A DNA stretch of 64,000 nucleotides from NCBI RefSeq assembly GCF_003977605.1, contig NZ_RYYU01000001.1:1112039-1176038 (forward strand), read 5' to 3'. The notes beneath the pieces are model-generated. The model saw nothing but the letters and a program-made list of their open reading frames with translations. It did not search any database and had not been told where the DNA came from. Source of the stretch: Prevotella koreensis (lineage in GTDB: Bacteria > Bacteroidota > Bacteroidia > Bacteroidales > Bacteroidaceae). This document shows positions 21,570 through 30,805 of this stretch, one piece after another; within the stretch, counting starts at the first letter, position 1; the number at the start of each line of letters is the position of its first letter. Position numbers and translations under genes: made by a program.

Positions 21570-22874
21570 TTATAACTCCAAATCACCATCGAACACCTCT
21601 ACCCAAGGCAGTCCGTGCTTGTTCAGTTGTTCCATGAATGGATCCGGGTCGAACTCCTCAACGTTCCATACTCCGGACTTTTTCCACAGTCCCTTTACGA
21701 ACATCATTGCACCAATCATTGCCGGAACACCTGTCGTGTAACTAACGCCCTGCATACCGGTTTCCTCGAATGCTGCCTGATGAGAGCAGTTGTTATATAC
21801 GTAGTATGTGCGTTCCTTTCCGTCCTTCATACCCTTTATGCGGCATCCGATGCTTGTTTCACCATCGTAGTTCTGTCCGAGGTCTTGCGGATTTGGCAGC
21901 ACAGCCTTCAGGAACTGCAGCGGTACGATTTTCACCCGTGCCGTTTTTCCCGAACCATCTGCCAACGGAGCCTCATATTCTATTTCGTCAATACGGCTCA
22001 TTCCGAGGTTCTGTATCACGTCAAGGTAGTTGAGATATTGCTGTCCGAATGTCATCCAGAAGCGTGCTTGTTTGATTGTCGGATAGTTCTTCACCAGTGA
22101 TTCCAGTTCCTCATGGTGCATAAGATAAGACTCTCTCGGACCGATGTTAGGATAGGTCAGCGGCTTGTGAACACTCAGCGGTTCTGTTTCTATCCATTCT
22201 CCGTCCTTGTAGTAAAGTCCCTTCTGCGTTATTTCGCGTATATTTATCTCGGGGTTGAAGTTCGTAGCGAATGCCTTGTGGTGATTACCGGCGTTGCAAT
22301 CCACGATGTCCAACTGTGTAATCTCATCGAAATGATGCTTTGCAGCATACGCAGTGTATATTCCGCTCACTCCCGGATCGAATCCGCAACCGAGTATTGC
22401 GCACAGTCCTGCCTGCTCGAAACGCTCCTTGTATGCCCATTGCCATGAATATTCAAAGTGTGCTTCATCCTTCGGCTCATAGTTGGCGGTGTCGAGATAG
22501 TTGCACCCGCATGCCAAACAAGCATCCATTATTGTCAAATCCTGATATGGCAGGGCAAGATTAACCACCAGTTCCGGTTTGAAATGATTGAACAGAACCT
22601 TCAGTTGCTCCACGTCGTCGGCATCAACCTGCGCCGTGGTGACGCTGAGTGGCAATGGCTTCGTGCCGAGAACATAGTGTGTATGTCCTTCTTTCTCTTC
22701 CTTATTCTCAACGCTCAAACCCATACGTTCGACCATATCGTCCACCAACTTATCGCACTTCTCCTTGCGGCGGCTTGCAATGATAAACTCGGTAAACACG
22801 TCTGTGTTCTGTGCAATCTTAAAAGCAGCGACCGTGGCCACGCCACCTGCGCCAATCATAAGTATTCTACTCAT
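21570..22874 (-). CDS. Saccharopine dehydrogenase-family protein, probable carboxynorspermidine/carboxyspermidine dehydrogenase
   Basis: NAD(P)H-dependent reductive condensation enzyme family. The 434 residues begin MSRILMIGAGGVATVAAFKI, a Rossmann GxGGV motif, followed by FIIASRRKEKCDKLVDDMVE. CNYLDTANYE and CAILGCGFDPGVSGIYTAYA match the saccharopine-dehydrogenase-like fold. In gut Bacteroidetes this length and start usually mark carboxyspermidine dehydrogenase of polyamine synthesis, but no decarboxylase partner is adjacent here, so the substrate is inferred. Its own -7 box lies about 75 bases upstream. Confidence 0.82.
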   Translation of the reverse strand: MSRILMIGAGGVATVAAFKIAQNTDVFTEFIIASRRKEKCDKLVDDMVERMGLSVENKEEKEGHTHYVLGTKPLPLSVTTAQVDADDVEQLKVLFNHFKPELVVNLALPYQDLTIMDACLACGCNYLDTANYEPKDEAHFEYSWQWAYKERFEQAGLCAILGCGFDPGVSGIYTAYAAKHHFDEITQLDIVDCNAGNHHKAFATNFNPEINIREITQKGLYYKDGEWIETEPLSVHKPLTYPNIGPRESYLMHHEELESLVKNYPTIKQARFWMTFGQQYLNYLDVIQNLGMSRIDEIEYEAPLADGSGKTARVKIVPLQFLKAVLPNPQDLGQNYDGETSIGCRIKGMKDGKERTYYVYNNCSHQAAFEETGMQGVSYTTGVPAMIGAMMFVKGLWKKSGVWNVEEFDPDPFMEQLNKHGLPWVEVFDGDLEL

Positions 22875-22948
22875 TTTCTTTTTTTTATTTGTTTTCTATC
22901 GTCTAACCAACAATGGGCATGCCGTATGCCGACACCCCACTATCTGCT

Positions 22949-22957
22949 GCAAAGTTA
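22949..22957 (-). promoter_or_regulatory. -7 box for the saccharopine dehydrogenase-family gene
   Basis: TAACTTTGC on the complement strand, about 75 bases upstream of the ATG. Confidence 0.5.
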
Positions 22958-23003
22958 TTATAAATCGTTGAGAATACAAAACAAAAACATTTATTTTTGA
23001 ACC

Positions 23004-23600
23004 TCAACCCAACTCCTCGCTTTTTATTCCGAGTGCACTCATCAATGAATAGCCAAGAATTTCCTGACGGAAGTTGCCACCGGGCATCGGTTGCATGGCA
23101 AAAAGCGTTACCCGCTTCTCTTCATCGACATGTGCAAGAGCACGGCGGAGCGTGTCGTAGATATTGCTTTCTTCTCCATTGGGCACCAACATGATGCGCT
23201 TCACTTCGGGTCGGCTTGCCACCATTTGCACCATTTCAAGCATCATGCTGTCCTTAGAGGTAAGTTCGGGCACACCGACAGCAGTCATAAGGAACTCGCC
23301 AAGGTTGTCATTGAACGCCTTACCGTTGATTTCACGGTCGTATTCTGATGGCGAGAAGTTCTCCATAGCAGTCGATTTATCGTCGTGAACCAGCACCACA
23401 TGGGTCTCGTTCTGCCCTTCGCGAACCCCACCGTCAAGTGCAATGCAGTCTATCCATCGTGCAAGATCTGCCTTTGGCACTCGTCTCATCAACATTCGCT
23501 CGAAGTTTACCGTCAAGTCGAACGCCACACGGTCAACGTAGTCGGCATCGGCAATAATCACATTCTCGCTCCATTTCTCATTTCTCAATTCTTCATTCAT
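23004..23600 (-). CDS. Conserved Bacteroidales protein of unknown function (DUF6621-like)
   Basis: A 198-residue protein starting MNEELRNEKWSENVIIADAD. It looks like a compact soluble alpha/beta protein: VIIADADYVDRVAFDLTVNF near 13-32, RWIDCIALDGGVREGQNETH near 45-64, LVPNGEESNIYDTLRRALAH, and a C-terminal QPMPGGNFRQEILGYSLMSA. There is no signal peptide, membrane helix or catalytic motif that I recognise. The DUF6621 name is from memory and unverified. A longer frame reaches 54 residues upstream, but the -7 box lies right before this ATG, so the ATG at 23,600 is preferred. Confidence 0.75.
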   Translation of the reverse strand: MNEELRNEKWSENVIIADADYVDRVAFDLTVNFERMLMRRVPKADLARWIDCIALDGGVREGQNETHVVLVHDDKSTAMENFSPSEYDREINGKAFNDNLGEFLMTAVGVPELTSKDSMMLEMVQMVASRPEVKRIMLVPNGEESNIYDTLRRALAHVDEEKRVTLFAMQPMPGGNFRQEILGYSLMSALGIKSEELG

Positions 23601-23604
23601 AGAT

Positions 23605-23613
23605 GCAAAGTTA
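23605..23613 (-). promoter_or_regulatory. -7 box immediately before the DUF6621-like gene
   Basis: TAACTTTGC on the complement strand, four bases from the ATG. The transcript is therefore leaderless or nearly so, or the true start lies further in. Confidence 0.5.
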
Positions 23614-23654
23614 ATTTTTTTACTCCGAATGACAAAATATTCAAGTATATTTCG

Positions 23655-23663
23655 TAACTTTGC
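23655..23663 (+). promoter_or_regulatory. -7 box for the secreted esterase gene
   Basis: TAACTTTGC on the plus strand, about 98 bases upstream of the ATG. It is divergent from the neighbouring box. Confidence 0.5.
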
Positions 23664-23760
23664 GGCAATTGCCAAGCGTAAGAACACCGTTGCGGCAGAA
23701 TCACACGGAACGGTATTTTTAAGTTTTTTATAAAATAAGAAAACCATAAAACAACAGATC

Positions 23761-24609
23761 ATGAGTATAAAACGACATTTCAGACAGCAGGTAAAACGCT
23801 GCGCAATACTACTATTTGCTACCCTATCTATAACTTCCGTAATGGCACAAGTGGGACAACTGGCCGCAATAAGGGGCGAAGTGGAAGACGGTTACGACTT
23901 CTGGCTTTACGTTCCGAGCGACTATTCCAAGACATTTGACAAAACTCCGGTCATAATTTTCCTACATGGGGCAAGCCTTTGCGGCAGTGACATGAACCGC
24001 TCGCGCCGCTATGGGCCGCTGCATGCTCTGAAAATGGGGCGCGACATACGTGCAATGATTATCACACCGCAAAACCCCGGCGGGGCATGGAACCCTCGAA
24101 AGATAAACAATATACTGGAATGGGTGGAGGACAACTACCCCATGGACGATAGTCGTGTGTATGTGCTTGGCATGAGTCTTGGAGGCTATGGCACGATGGA
24201 TTTCTGCGGAACCTACCCTGAAAAGATTGCCGCCGGAATGGCATTATGCGGCGGTTGCTCGCTGAAAGACGTGCAGGGACTTGGCGAACTGCCTTTCTGG
24301 ATAATCCATGGAACAGGCGACCGTGCAGTAGGAGTTGAGCAATCGAAAAGGGTTGTGCGTGCATTGCAACAGGCCGACAACGACTACATGCTCAGATTCG
24401 ATTGGCTTCCTGGGGCAAGTCATGGCGCACTTGCACGCATATTCTATCTTGAGAAGACCTACCAATGGCTCTTCTCACACAGTCTGAGAGACAAAAAACG
24501 ACGCGTAAATATGGCTATCGACATAAGCAATGCCGACTTAAAAAATGCCTATGGCAACATGAATCGCGGTAAGACAGAATACGAAGAAGTGTACGAAATA
24601 ATCTATTAG
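23761..24609 (+). CDS. Secreted alpha/beta-hydrolase (esterase/depolymerase-like)
   Basis: A 282-residue protein with a signal peptide ending SVMA-Q near residue 29. The alpha/beta hydrolase core has the oxyanion segment VIIFLHGAS, the nucleophile elbow GMSLGGYG (Ser139), the acid in GTGDRAV (Asp187) and the base in GASHG (His221). This order fits carboxylesterases of the PHB-depolymerase/phospholipase type; the natural substrate cannot be read from the sequence. About 35 extra residues follow the catalytic His and look charged. The product is exported across the inner membrane. The next gene, nhaD, has its own promoter. Confidence 0.87.
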   Translation: MSIKRHFRQQVKRCAILLFATLSITSVMAQVGQLAAIRGEVEDGYDFWLYVPSDYSKTFDKTPVIIFLHGASLCGSDMNRSRRYGPLHALKMGRDIRAMIITPQNPGGAWNPRKINNILEWVEDNYPMDDSRVYVLGMSLGGYGTMDFCGTYPEKIAAGMALCGGCSLKDVQGLGELPFWIIHGTGDRAVGVEQSKRVVRALQQADNDYMLRFDWLPGASHGALARIFYLEKTYQWLFSHSLRDKKRRVNMAIDISNADLKNAYGNMNRGKTEYEEVYEIIY

Positions 24610-24654
24610 TTCAAAATTAACAACATATCGCACGCTGTTACGAATTAAATATTG

Positions 24655-24663
24655 TACCTTTGC
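24655..24663 (+). promoter_or_regulatory. -7 box for nhaD
   Basis: TACCTTTGC on the plus strand, about 33 bases before the nhaD ATG. Confidence 0.6.
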
Positions 24664-24695
24664 AGACACTCATTTAGAAACAAAATCATATAAAA

Positions 24696-26042
24696 ATGTC
24701 AACATTATCATTGGCTATAGTCATCGCTTTCATAATAGGCTATCTATGCATCACCTTGGAAAGCATAACAAAAGTAAACAAAGCCGCCGTGGCATTGCTA
24801 ATGTTCGTGGCATGCTGGACTCTTTTCATGATAGACCCTGCACAGTATCTGCCCACCGCAATAGGCGATCAGATAGGCAATGTGGTAAGTAGCGCGATGG
24901 AACATCATCTGGGTAGCACCGCCACGACGCTGTTCTTCCTCATGGGAGCAATGACCATAGTGGAGTTGGTTGACCAGAGCGGAGGTTTCAATTTCGTGCG
25001 AGACTGGGTGAAGACGCGCCACAAAAGACTTCTGCTATGGCGCGTTGCACTACTGACATTTCTGCTTTCGGCAATCCTTGACAACCTTACCACGAGCATA
25101 GTGATGATAATGATTCTGCGGAAACTTATCCCGGACCAAAAAGACCGATTCAAATATGCGGCATTAGTAATCATCGCAGCAAACTCGGGAGGTGCTTTCT
25201 CGCCAATCGGTGACGTTACTACCATAATGCTTTGGAACAGGGGTGTGATAACCGCAGCAGGCGTTATTACCGAACTCTTATTGCCTTCAATAGTATCAAT
25301 GGTTATCCCGGCTTTCATAATATCGCTCTCGCTGAAAGGAACTATGGACATTTCGACAATACGCGATGAAAATACCGATGCCGAAGACCTTACCGACGGG
25401 CAACGCAAAGCGGTGTTCTGTCTGGGCGTGGGCGGACTTATATTTGTTCCGATTTTCAAGACCCTGACCCATCTTCCGCCGTTTGTCGGCATACTGTTGG
25501 TGCTCGGTCTGCTATGGACAGTGACCGAAGTGTTCTACAGAAAACTGCCCGAAACGAACACAAACAAGAAAGGTACGATGAAGCGCGTCACCAATATGCT
25601 GAAAAGAATAGACATGTCAACCATTCTGTTCTTCCTCGGAATCCTCATGGCGGTGGCCTGTCTTGAAACCATCGGAGTGCTCACCATGCTGGGATACGGA
25701 CTGAACGATGCTTTCAATGGCAATCACTACCTCGTAACAGGCATCATCGGCATACTGTCATCCATCGTTGACAACGTTCCATTGGTGGCCGGATGTATGG
25801 GTATGTATCCGGTAGAAGCAGCCGGAGATATGGCTGTAGATGGTATTTTCTGGCAACTACTGGCCTATTGTGCGGGCGTTGGTGGGTCGATACTAATCAT
25901 CGGAAGTGCCGCAGGTGTGGTCGTAATGGGACTGGAAAAAATCTCTTTCGGGTGGTACATGAAGCACATTTCGTGGATAGCACTGGTGGGTTATCTCGCC
26001 GGAATATTCTGCTATGCCATAGAACGCGCCCTTTTCTTTTAA
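24696..26042 (+). CDS. nhaD: Na+/H+ antiporter, NhaD type
   Basis: An inner-membrane antiporter of the ion transporter superfamily. The 448 residues hold about twelve hydrophobic helices. The conserved pair of half-site motifs is visible: FLLSAILDNLTTSIVMIMIL near 122-141 with an Asp-Asn pair, followed by NSGGAFSPIGDVTTIMLWNR near 164-183. The second repeat has IVDNVPLVAGCMGM near 352. The family exports Na+ or Li+ in exchange for protons. The gene lies between an esterase and a nucleotidyltransferase with no obvious functional link. Confidence 0.9.
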   Translation: MSTLSLAIVIAFIIGYLCITLESITKVNKAAVALLMFVACWTLFMIDPAQYLPTAIGDQIGNVVSSAMEHHLGSTATTLFFLMGAMTIVELVDQSGGFNFVRDWVKTRHKRLLLWRVALLTFLLSAILDNLTTSIVMIMILRKLIPDQKDRFKYAALVIIAANSGGAFSPIGDVTTIMLWNRGVITAAGVITELLLPSIVSMVIPAFIISLSLKGTMDISTIRDENTDAEDLTDGQRKAVFCLGVGGLIFVPIFKTLTHLPPFVGILLVLGLLWTVTEVFYRKLPETNTNKKGTMKRVTNMLKRIDMSTILFFLGILMAVACLETIGVLTMLGYGLNDAFNGNHYLVTGIIGILSSIVDNVPLVAGCMGMYPVEAAGDMAVDGIFWQLLAYCAGVGGSILIIGSAAGVVVMGLEKISFGWYMKHISWIALVGYLAGIFCYAIERALFF

Positions 26043-26151
26043 CCATCTGACCACGACAGGCAAATCGAGAAGCATCCTGATGCCCACCGAAAAGCATCTT
26101 CCGGAAACGGCATAACAAAAGAAAAATAACTCAAAAGAAACAAGAATAACG

Positions 26152-27063
26152 ATGAAACCAACTTTATTACTCCTCGCAGCAGGAATGGGAAGCCGCTACG
26201 GTGGCTTGAAACAACTCGACGGTCTCGGCCCTAACGGTGAGACAATAATGGACTACAGCATCTATGACGCAATAAAAGCGGGATTCGGAAAGATTGTTTT
26301 CGTTATCCGCAAGGACTTTGAACAGGAGTTCCGCGATAAGGTGTTGAGCAAGTACGAGGGGCACATCCCTGCCGAATTAGTGTTCCAAGGGCTTGACGCA
26401 CTGCCCGAAGGATTCAGTGTTCCCGAGGGAAGAGAGAAGCCGTGGGGAACAAACCATGCCATACTCATGGGCAAGGACGTTATCAAAGAGCCGTTCTGCG
26501 TAATCAACTGCGACGACTTCTACAACCGCGACGCATTCATGGTGATAGGCAAATTCTTAAGCGAACTGCCCGAAAATGCCAAGAACACGTATGCAATGGT
26601 GGGCTTCCGCATTGGCAACACGCTGTCAGAGAACGGAACGGTGGCACGCGGTGTATGCTCGAAAGACGAGCACGGCAACCTCACTACCGTTGTAGAACGC
26701 ACCGAGATAATGCGCATCAACGGGTCTGTGTGTTATAAAGACGAAAACGGAGAATGGATTTCGGTTGACGACAACACACCAGTCTCCATGAACATGTGGG
26801 GCTTCACACCCGACTATTTCGAGTATAGCGAAGCGGCATTCAAAGACTTCCTTTCAGAGAAAAAGAACATGGAAAATCCGAAATCGGAGTTTTTCATACC
26901 TATGATGGTAAACAAACTTATCGTCGAAGGCACATCTTCGGTAAGCGTGCTCGACACCACATCAAAATGGTTCGGTGTGACTTACGCTGCCGACCGTCAG
27001 GGAACCGTTGACCGCATCCGTGCGTTAATCAACGAGGGAGTGTATCCGGAGCGTCTTTTCTGA
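26152..27063 (+). CDS. Nucleotidyltransferase family protein (sugar-phosphate NTP transferase fold)
   Basis: A 303-residue protein starting MKPTLLLLAAGMGSRYGGLK. The glycine-rich LLAAGMGSRYGGLKQ loop is the nucleotide-binding signature of GlmU/RmlA-type transferases. WGTNHAILMGKDVI (near 99-112) and INCDDFYNRDAF with the metal-binding Asp (near 119-130) support this. The enzyme should attach a nucleotide to a sugar phosphate or similar substrate; the exact substrate is unknown. No sugar genes are adjacent. The 3' end overlaps the 3' end of rsmD by 35 bases on the opposite strand. Confidence 0.87.
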   Translation: MKPTLLLLAAGMGSRYGGLKQLDGLGPNGETIMDYSIYDAIKAGFGKIVFVIRKDFEQEFRDKVLSKYEGHIPAELVFQGLDALPEGFSVPEGREKPWGTNHAILMGKDVIKEPFCVINCDDFYNRDAFMVIGKFLSELPENAKNTYAMVGFRIGNTLSENGTVARGVCSKDEHGNLTTVVERTEIMRINGSVCYKDENGEWISVDDNTPVSMNMWGFTPDYFEYSEAAFKDFLSEKKNMENPKSEFFIPMMVNKLIVEGTSSVSVLDTTSKWFGVTYAADRQGTVDRIRALINEGVYPERLF

Positions 27064-27586
27064 ATATAGAGAAGTTCACGCTTCCATAAGAACGATGCCC
27101 TACAAAGTATCTATGTGCAGAGAAATCGTCTTTCTCTCCATGCTCGAAAACGAATATTCCGCCATCTTTCAGCAAATCGTTTGAAAGTACCATGTCAGGA
27201 ATTTCGGCAAGTCGTTCCAACGCGTATGGCGGGTCGGCAAAGATGAAATCGAATCGTTGACGACATGTCTTGATGAACCGAAAGGCATCGCCTCGCAATG
27301 CGATGCAGTTATCATCTCCCAACGTCTTCAAACACCGGCGTATGAAAGCATGGTGGTCACGGTCAAGTTCAACGCTGACCACCTGCTTACAGCCGCGTGA
27401 AAGCAGTTCCAAGGATATGCTTCCCGTGCCCGAAAAGAGGTCGAGAGCCGTGGCATCGTCGAAGTCTATCAGTCCTGTGAGCACATTAAATATGTTCTCT
27501 TTGGCAAAGTCCGTTGTCGGTCTCGCCTTGAAAGAGCGCGGAATATCAAAATGCCGCCCTTTATATTTTCCTGTAATTACACGCAC
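27029..27586 (-). CDS. rsmD: 16S rRNA (guanine966-N2)-methyltransferase RsmD
   Basis: SAM-dependent methyltransferase that modifies G966 of 16S rRNA in the 30S subunit. The 185 residues match the family. They begin MRVITGKYKGRHFDIPRSFK and carry RPTTDFAKENIFNVL, the SAM motif ALDLFSGTGSISLELLSRG (near 48-66) and the catalytic DPPY in FIFADPPYALERL (near 115). Translation starts at GTG. DUF3822 lies upstream in the same direction, a pairing I recall in Bacteroidetes, so co-transcription is likely. Confidence 0.93.
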   Translation of the reverse strand: MRVITGKYKGRHFDIPRSFKARPTTDFAKENIFNVLTGLIDFDDATALDLFSGTGSISLELLSRGCKQVVSVELDRDHHAFIRRCLKTLGDDNCIALRGDAFRFIKTCRQRFDFIFADPPYALERLAEIPDMVLSNDLLKDGGIFVFEHGEKDDFSAHRYFVGHRSYGSVNFSIFRKDAPDTLPR

Positions 27587-27697
27587 AGCGAAGCAAATTA
27601 AAAGTTATAAGTTAAATATCAACAGTCAAAAACACTCCTCAACACATACTATTACCAACACTTCATTGACAAATTCCAAATGCCAATCGTCACTCCT

Positions 27698-28558
27698 CTA
27701 CCCTCTTCCTTTCAGGTAAAGCGTCATCAAGTCGTAAGGCAAGCCCTTTATCTGTGTTATCGGAGCGCGGTTGAAGTCGCCCGACGGGTTTATTCTATAT
27801 ACGTTCTGAAGGAACTTATGCAGTTGCTCCATCATCTCCTCACGCTCCGGGATATTGCCCACGAGATGCAGTTCGTCGCGTTTTTGGTCGAGTGCGAGTT
27901 GTTTCCACACCGACAGAATGAAATAAACGCTATCGTGACGGTTGGTTCCATCGAATGTGTTTACGAAGCGGAAGCGGTTCTCCGCGAAACTGAACAGTGC
28001 CAGATGCTTATCATAGAAATAGGCATACAGTTTGCGACGCATGCCGGCATAACTGCGTTGGTGCATATAGTTCCATACCGGCTGGCACACCGGACACCAC
28101 TTTGCATCATCAAAATGGTCGTCAATCACTGTCTTCAAGTCTCTGTTGACGGCAAAAAGAGCCACGGCATTAAGTTGCGTCAATACCGAAAACATCACGA
28201 GGTCGCCCTCATGTTCCAGAACGGCGTGGTTATATATCGTCGTCTCTGTTCCCGCACGAAAACTATCGGCAGGCACTATCACCACCGGAGTGCTTACCAT
28301 CACCAATGCCTTTTTCCATTCTCTCTGCAACAATGGTTCCTCAAGGAACGCCTCGCGCAGGTTCGCCGCCGTTGACACCCCGCTCTTCATGGGGTACGGA
28401 ACATATTCTATCTGTCCCGCATTCTCGGCATCAGGCACCGAGAACGACATCGCATAACGGCTCACACGAATTGTGAGGCGTTGGCTTTTCACTGTCTTCA
28501 CCACGTTCTCCGGAGCCTCAACGACATTATTTTCATTTATCTTTTGCTCTGTTTCCAT
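27698..28558 (-). CDS. DUF3822 family protein
   Basis: A 286-residue cytosolic-looking protein with RLTIRVSRYAMSFSVPDAE (near 25-43), REAFLEEPLLQREWKKALVM, VPADSFRAGTE and the later RNGTNRHDSVYFIL-like segment NRHDSVYFILSVWKQLAL. DUF3822 resembles actin-like ATPase folds in some predictions, but I see no clear ATP motif and assign no reaction. It sits directly upstream of rsmD on the same strand with a 111-base gap that holds nothing I recognise. Confidence 0.85.
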   Translation of the reverse strand: METEQKINENNVVEAPENVVKTVKSQRLTIRVSRYAMSFSVPDAENAGQIEYVPYPMKSGVSTAANLREAFLEEPLLQREWKKALVMVSTPVVIVPADSFRAGTETTIYNHAVLEHEGDLVMFSVLTQLNAVALFAVNRDLKTVIDDHFDDAKWCPVCQPVWNYMHQRSYAGMRRKLYAYFYDKHLALFSFAENRFRFVNTFDGTNRHDSVYFILSVWKQLALDQKRDELHLVGNIPEREEMMEQLHKFLQNVYRINPSGDFNRAPITQIKGLPYDLMTLYLKGRG

Positions 28559-28601
28559 TGCGTCATTCCACCTTTTTTCTTATACTATTCTTTTTCAAAG
28601 A

Positions 28602-29093
28602 CTATTCCCAATTACCCTTATTGTCATTGGGTTGTGCCAAGTCGCCTATCTTCAGTCCCGGGTATCGCGCCTCGGCATCGGCACGTTCTATCTCCGCGGC
28701 AATCTCATGGCTGTCAAGTCCCGACAGATATTCATCGTAACGCGCTCCACACTCCATTATTGCCACCGTGCGTCCCGACTGCAGTTTCACCATTCCCACT
28801 GCCGTCTGAAACCGCCGTCCGTCACTGTTGGGTATCATCTGCCGCCCCTCTTTAAGCAACTTTAGCACCACCAGCGTGTCGAGGTTGGCGGTATATCGTC
28901 CTGCGGCACGGCGGTAGTTCTCCTCGGCTGCACGAATCTCGACAAGCCGTTGCTTCACCTCCTGTTCGCGCTCCTCCTTTTCTTTGGCGAACGATACAGG
29001 ACGAGCCACACTGAATATCACCGCCACGCCGAGCAATAGAGCCACCGCGGCAAGCGCAAAATTATTATTAAGAAAGGCGTGCCTTTTTCCCAT
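28602..29093 (-). CDS. Hypothetical single-pass membrane protein
   Basis: A 163-residue protein. An N-terminal helix (NFALAAVALLLGVAVIFSVA, residues about 11-30) is followed by a charged coiled stretch (EKEEREQEVKQRLVEIRAAE) and a globular C-terminal part (GRRFQTAVGMVKLQSGRTVA). It is probably anchored in the inner membrane with the C-terminal part outside. It lies upstream of DUF3822 and rsmD on the same strand with a 43-base gap, so it may head that operon. I do not recognise the family. Confidence 0.75.
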   Translation of the reverse strand: MGKRHAFLNNNFALAAVALLLGVAVIFSVARPVSFAKEKEEREQEVKQRLVEIRAAEENYRRAAGRYTANLDTLVVLKLLKEGRQMIPNSDGRRFQTAVGMVKLQSGRTVAIMECGARYDEYLSGLDSHEIAAEIERADAEARYPGLKIGDLAQPNDNKGNWE

Positions 29094-29101
29094 TTATTTG
29101 T

Positions 29102-29110
29102 TACTTTTGC
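29102..29110 (+). promoter_or_regulatory. -7 box for the RecD-like helicase gene
   Basis: TACTTTTGC on the plus strand, about 63 bases before the helicase ATG. Confidence 0.5.
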
Positions 29111-29121
29111 ACTCGTATGAT

Positions 29122-29130
29122 GCAAAATTA
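29122..29130 (-). promoter_or_regulatory. -7 box for the 163-aa/DUF3822/rsmD unit
   Basis: TAATTTTGC on the complement strand, 28 bases upstream of the ATG. It overlaps the divergent helicase promoter region. Confidence 0.45.
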
Positions 29131-29173
29131 CGCAAATAATTCGATTTGACAACGTTTTATCACGAAAAAACTG

Positions 29174-30613
29174 ATGATAAAGGATATTTTCACCGATGAG
29201 ATATGCCGTGCTTTCGGCTTCACTCCGACCTCCGAACAGGCGGCTGCGATAGATGTCTTCAGCAGTTTCGCCACTTGTCGCGATGAGCAAAGTGCAATGA
29301 TTTTGCGCGGTTCGGCAGGCACGGGCAAAACCTCTCTCGCCGGTGCAATAGTCAGAGCGATGAAGAGTTTGCATCAGAACGTGGTGCTCATGGCTCCCAC
29401 AGGGCGTGCCGCTAAAGTGTTCTCGCTCAATGCCGGATGCGAAGCGCACACCATTCATCACCGCATATATCGCCGAAAGACATACGTGGGCGAGGATACC
29501 GGTTTCTCTCTGAATTTCAACAAGCACCGACACACGCTGTTCATCGTTGACGAAGCGTCGATGATTCCGGCGGGCACCGGCACGCCGAGCATATTTGGCA
29601 GCGGACAACTGCTCGACGACCTGATGCAGTATGTTTACGGAGGACAGCATTGCCGATTGATGCTGATAGGCGACAAGGCACAGTTGCCGCCGGTTGGCGA
29701 AACCGAGTCGCCTGCTCTCTCACCACTCACGGTTGAGGGTTATGGCATTCGCGTGTTCCTTGCCGACCTCAATGAGGTTCTCCGACAGAGTGCCGAGTCG
29801 GGCATATTGTGGAACGCCACGATAATACGCGAGATGATAACCCACGACGAGATGACACAGTTGCCACGCATCACGCTGAACCGATTTCCCGACATTAGTA
29901 GCGTGCCGGGCGACGAACTGATAGAGAGCCTCAACTCTTCGTATTGCAACGTGGGTATTGACGAGACCACAGTGGTGGTGAGAAGCAACAAAAGAGCCAA
30001 CATTTATAATAACGGCATACGCGCAATGGTGCTCGGACGAGAGGACTCTCTAACATCGGGCGACCTGCTGATGGTGGTAAAGAACAACTACCATTGGACA
30101 AAAACCACAGAAGAAGAGACCGACAACGAACACGAAATGGCATTCCTTGCCAACGGCGACCGTATGCGGGTGCATCGCGTGCGCAACATTCAGAGCCTTT
30201 ATGGTTTCACCTTTGCCGACGCACAATTAGTGTTCCCCGACTACGACGACCGCGAAATTGATGCCACCGTACTGCTCGACACGCTTCAATCGGAGGCCCC
30301 ATCGCTGACGCGAGAGCAGAGCGAGCGTCTCTTCAACGCCGTAATGGAAGACTATGCCGACATTCCTTTGAAGAGCGAACGCCTGAAATGCCTGCGCGAA
30401 GACAGGTTTTTCAATGCCTTACAGATAAAATATTCTTATGCCGTGACGTGTCATAAGGCGCAGGGCGGACAGTGGGCACACGTCTATATTGACCAAGGTT
30501 ACATGACCGACGACATGCTTTCGCCCGACTACATACACTGGCTATACACCGCTTTCACACGAGCCACCGAGCATTTGTTTCTTGTGAACTGGCCCAAGAA
30601 CCAAATTCTTTGA
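29174..30613 (+). CDS. ATP-dependent RecD-like DNA helicase (AAA family, SF1)
   Basis: A 479-residue superfamily 1 helicase. Walker A is GSAGTGKT at residues 46-53, motif Ia is MAPTGRAAKVF near 73-83, and Walker B is VDEASM at 125-130. GDKAQLPPVG corresponds to motif III, and the C-terminal SYAVTCHKAQGGQWAHVYID with YTAFTRATEHLFLVNW carries motifs V and VI. This fits the RecD2-like group without a long N-terminal extension. A role in DNA repair or recombination is expected from the family; the neighbours give no further hint. Confidence 0.9.
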   Translation: MIKDIFTDEICRAFGFTPTSEQAAAIDVFSSFATCRDEQSAMILRGSAGTGKTSLAGAIVRAMKSLHQNVVLMAPTGRAAKVFSLNAGCEAHTIHHRIYRRKTYVGEDTGFSLNFNKHRHTLFIVDEASMIPAGTGTPSIFGSGQLLDDLMQYVYGGQHCRLMLIGDKAQLPPVGETESPALSPLTVEGYGIRVFLADLNEVLRQSAESGILWNATIIREMITHDEMTQLPRITLNRFPDISSVPGDELIESLNSSYCNVGIDETTVVVRSNKRANIYNNGIRAMVLGREDSLTSGDLLMVVKNNYHWTKTTEEETDNEHEMAFLANGDRMRVHRVRNIQSLYGFTFADAQLVFPDYDDREIDATVLLDTLQSEAPSLTREQSERLFNAVMEDYADIPLKSERLKCLREDRFFNALQIKYSYAVTCHKAQGGQWAHVYIDQGYMTDDMLSPDYIHWLYTAFTRATEHLFLVNWPKNQIL

Positions 30614-30625
30614 GAGGATAGTTTA

Positions 30626-30745
30626 TTAAAGCCCAAATCGGACATTAACCCAAAATTTGTCATTTGCGTCCTTGACTGATCTTGTTCTATTGCCGGACAG
30701 ATGTGCTGACGTTTCATCGAATACGTAGCATGGGCTATGTTGAAT
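30626..30745 (+). repeat. MITE-like element copy A (truncated)
   Basis: It begins TTAAAGCCCAAATCGGACAT and then carries CCTTGACTGATCTTGTTC and CAGATGTGCTGACGTTTCAT, matching the other copies. The right half is missing. It lies after the helicase gene. Confidence 0.65.
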
Positions 30746-30805
30746 AGAAAAGACAGATAAGACACCGACAATAAATAAAAAATCAGTTCATGGGTTGATG
30801 ACCGA

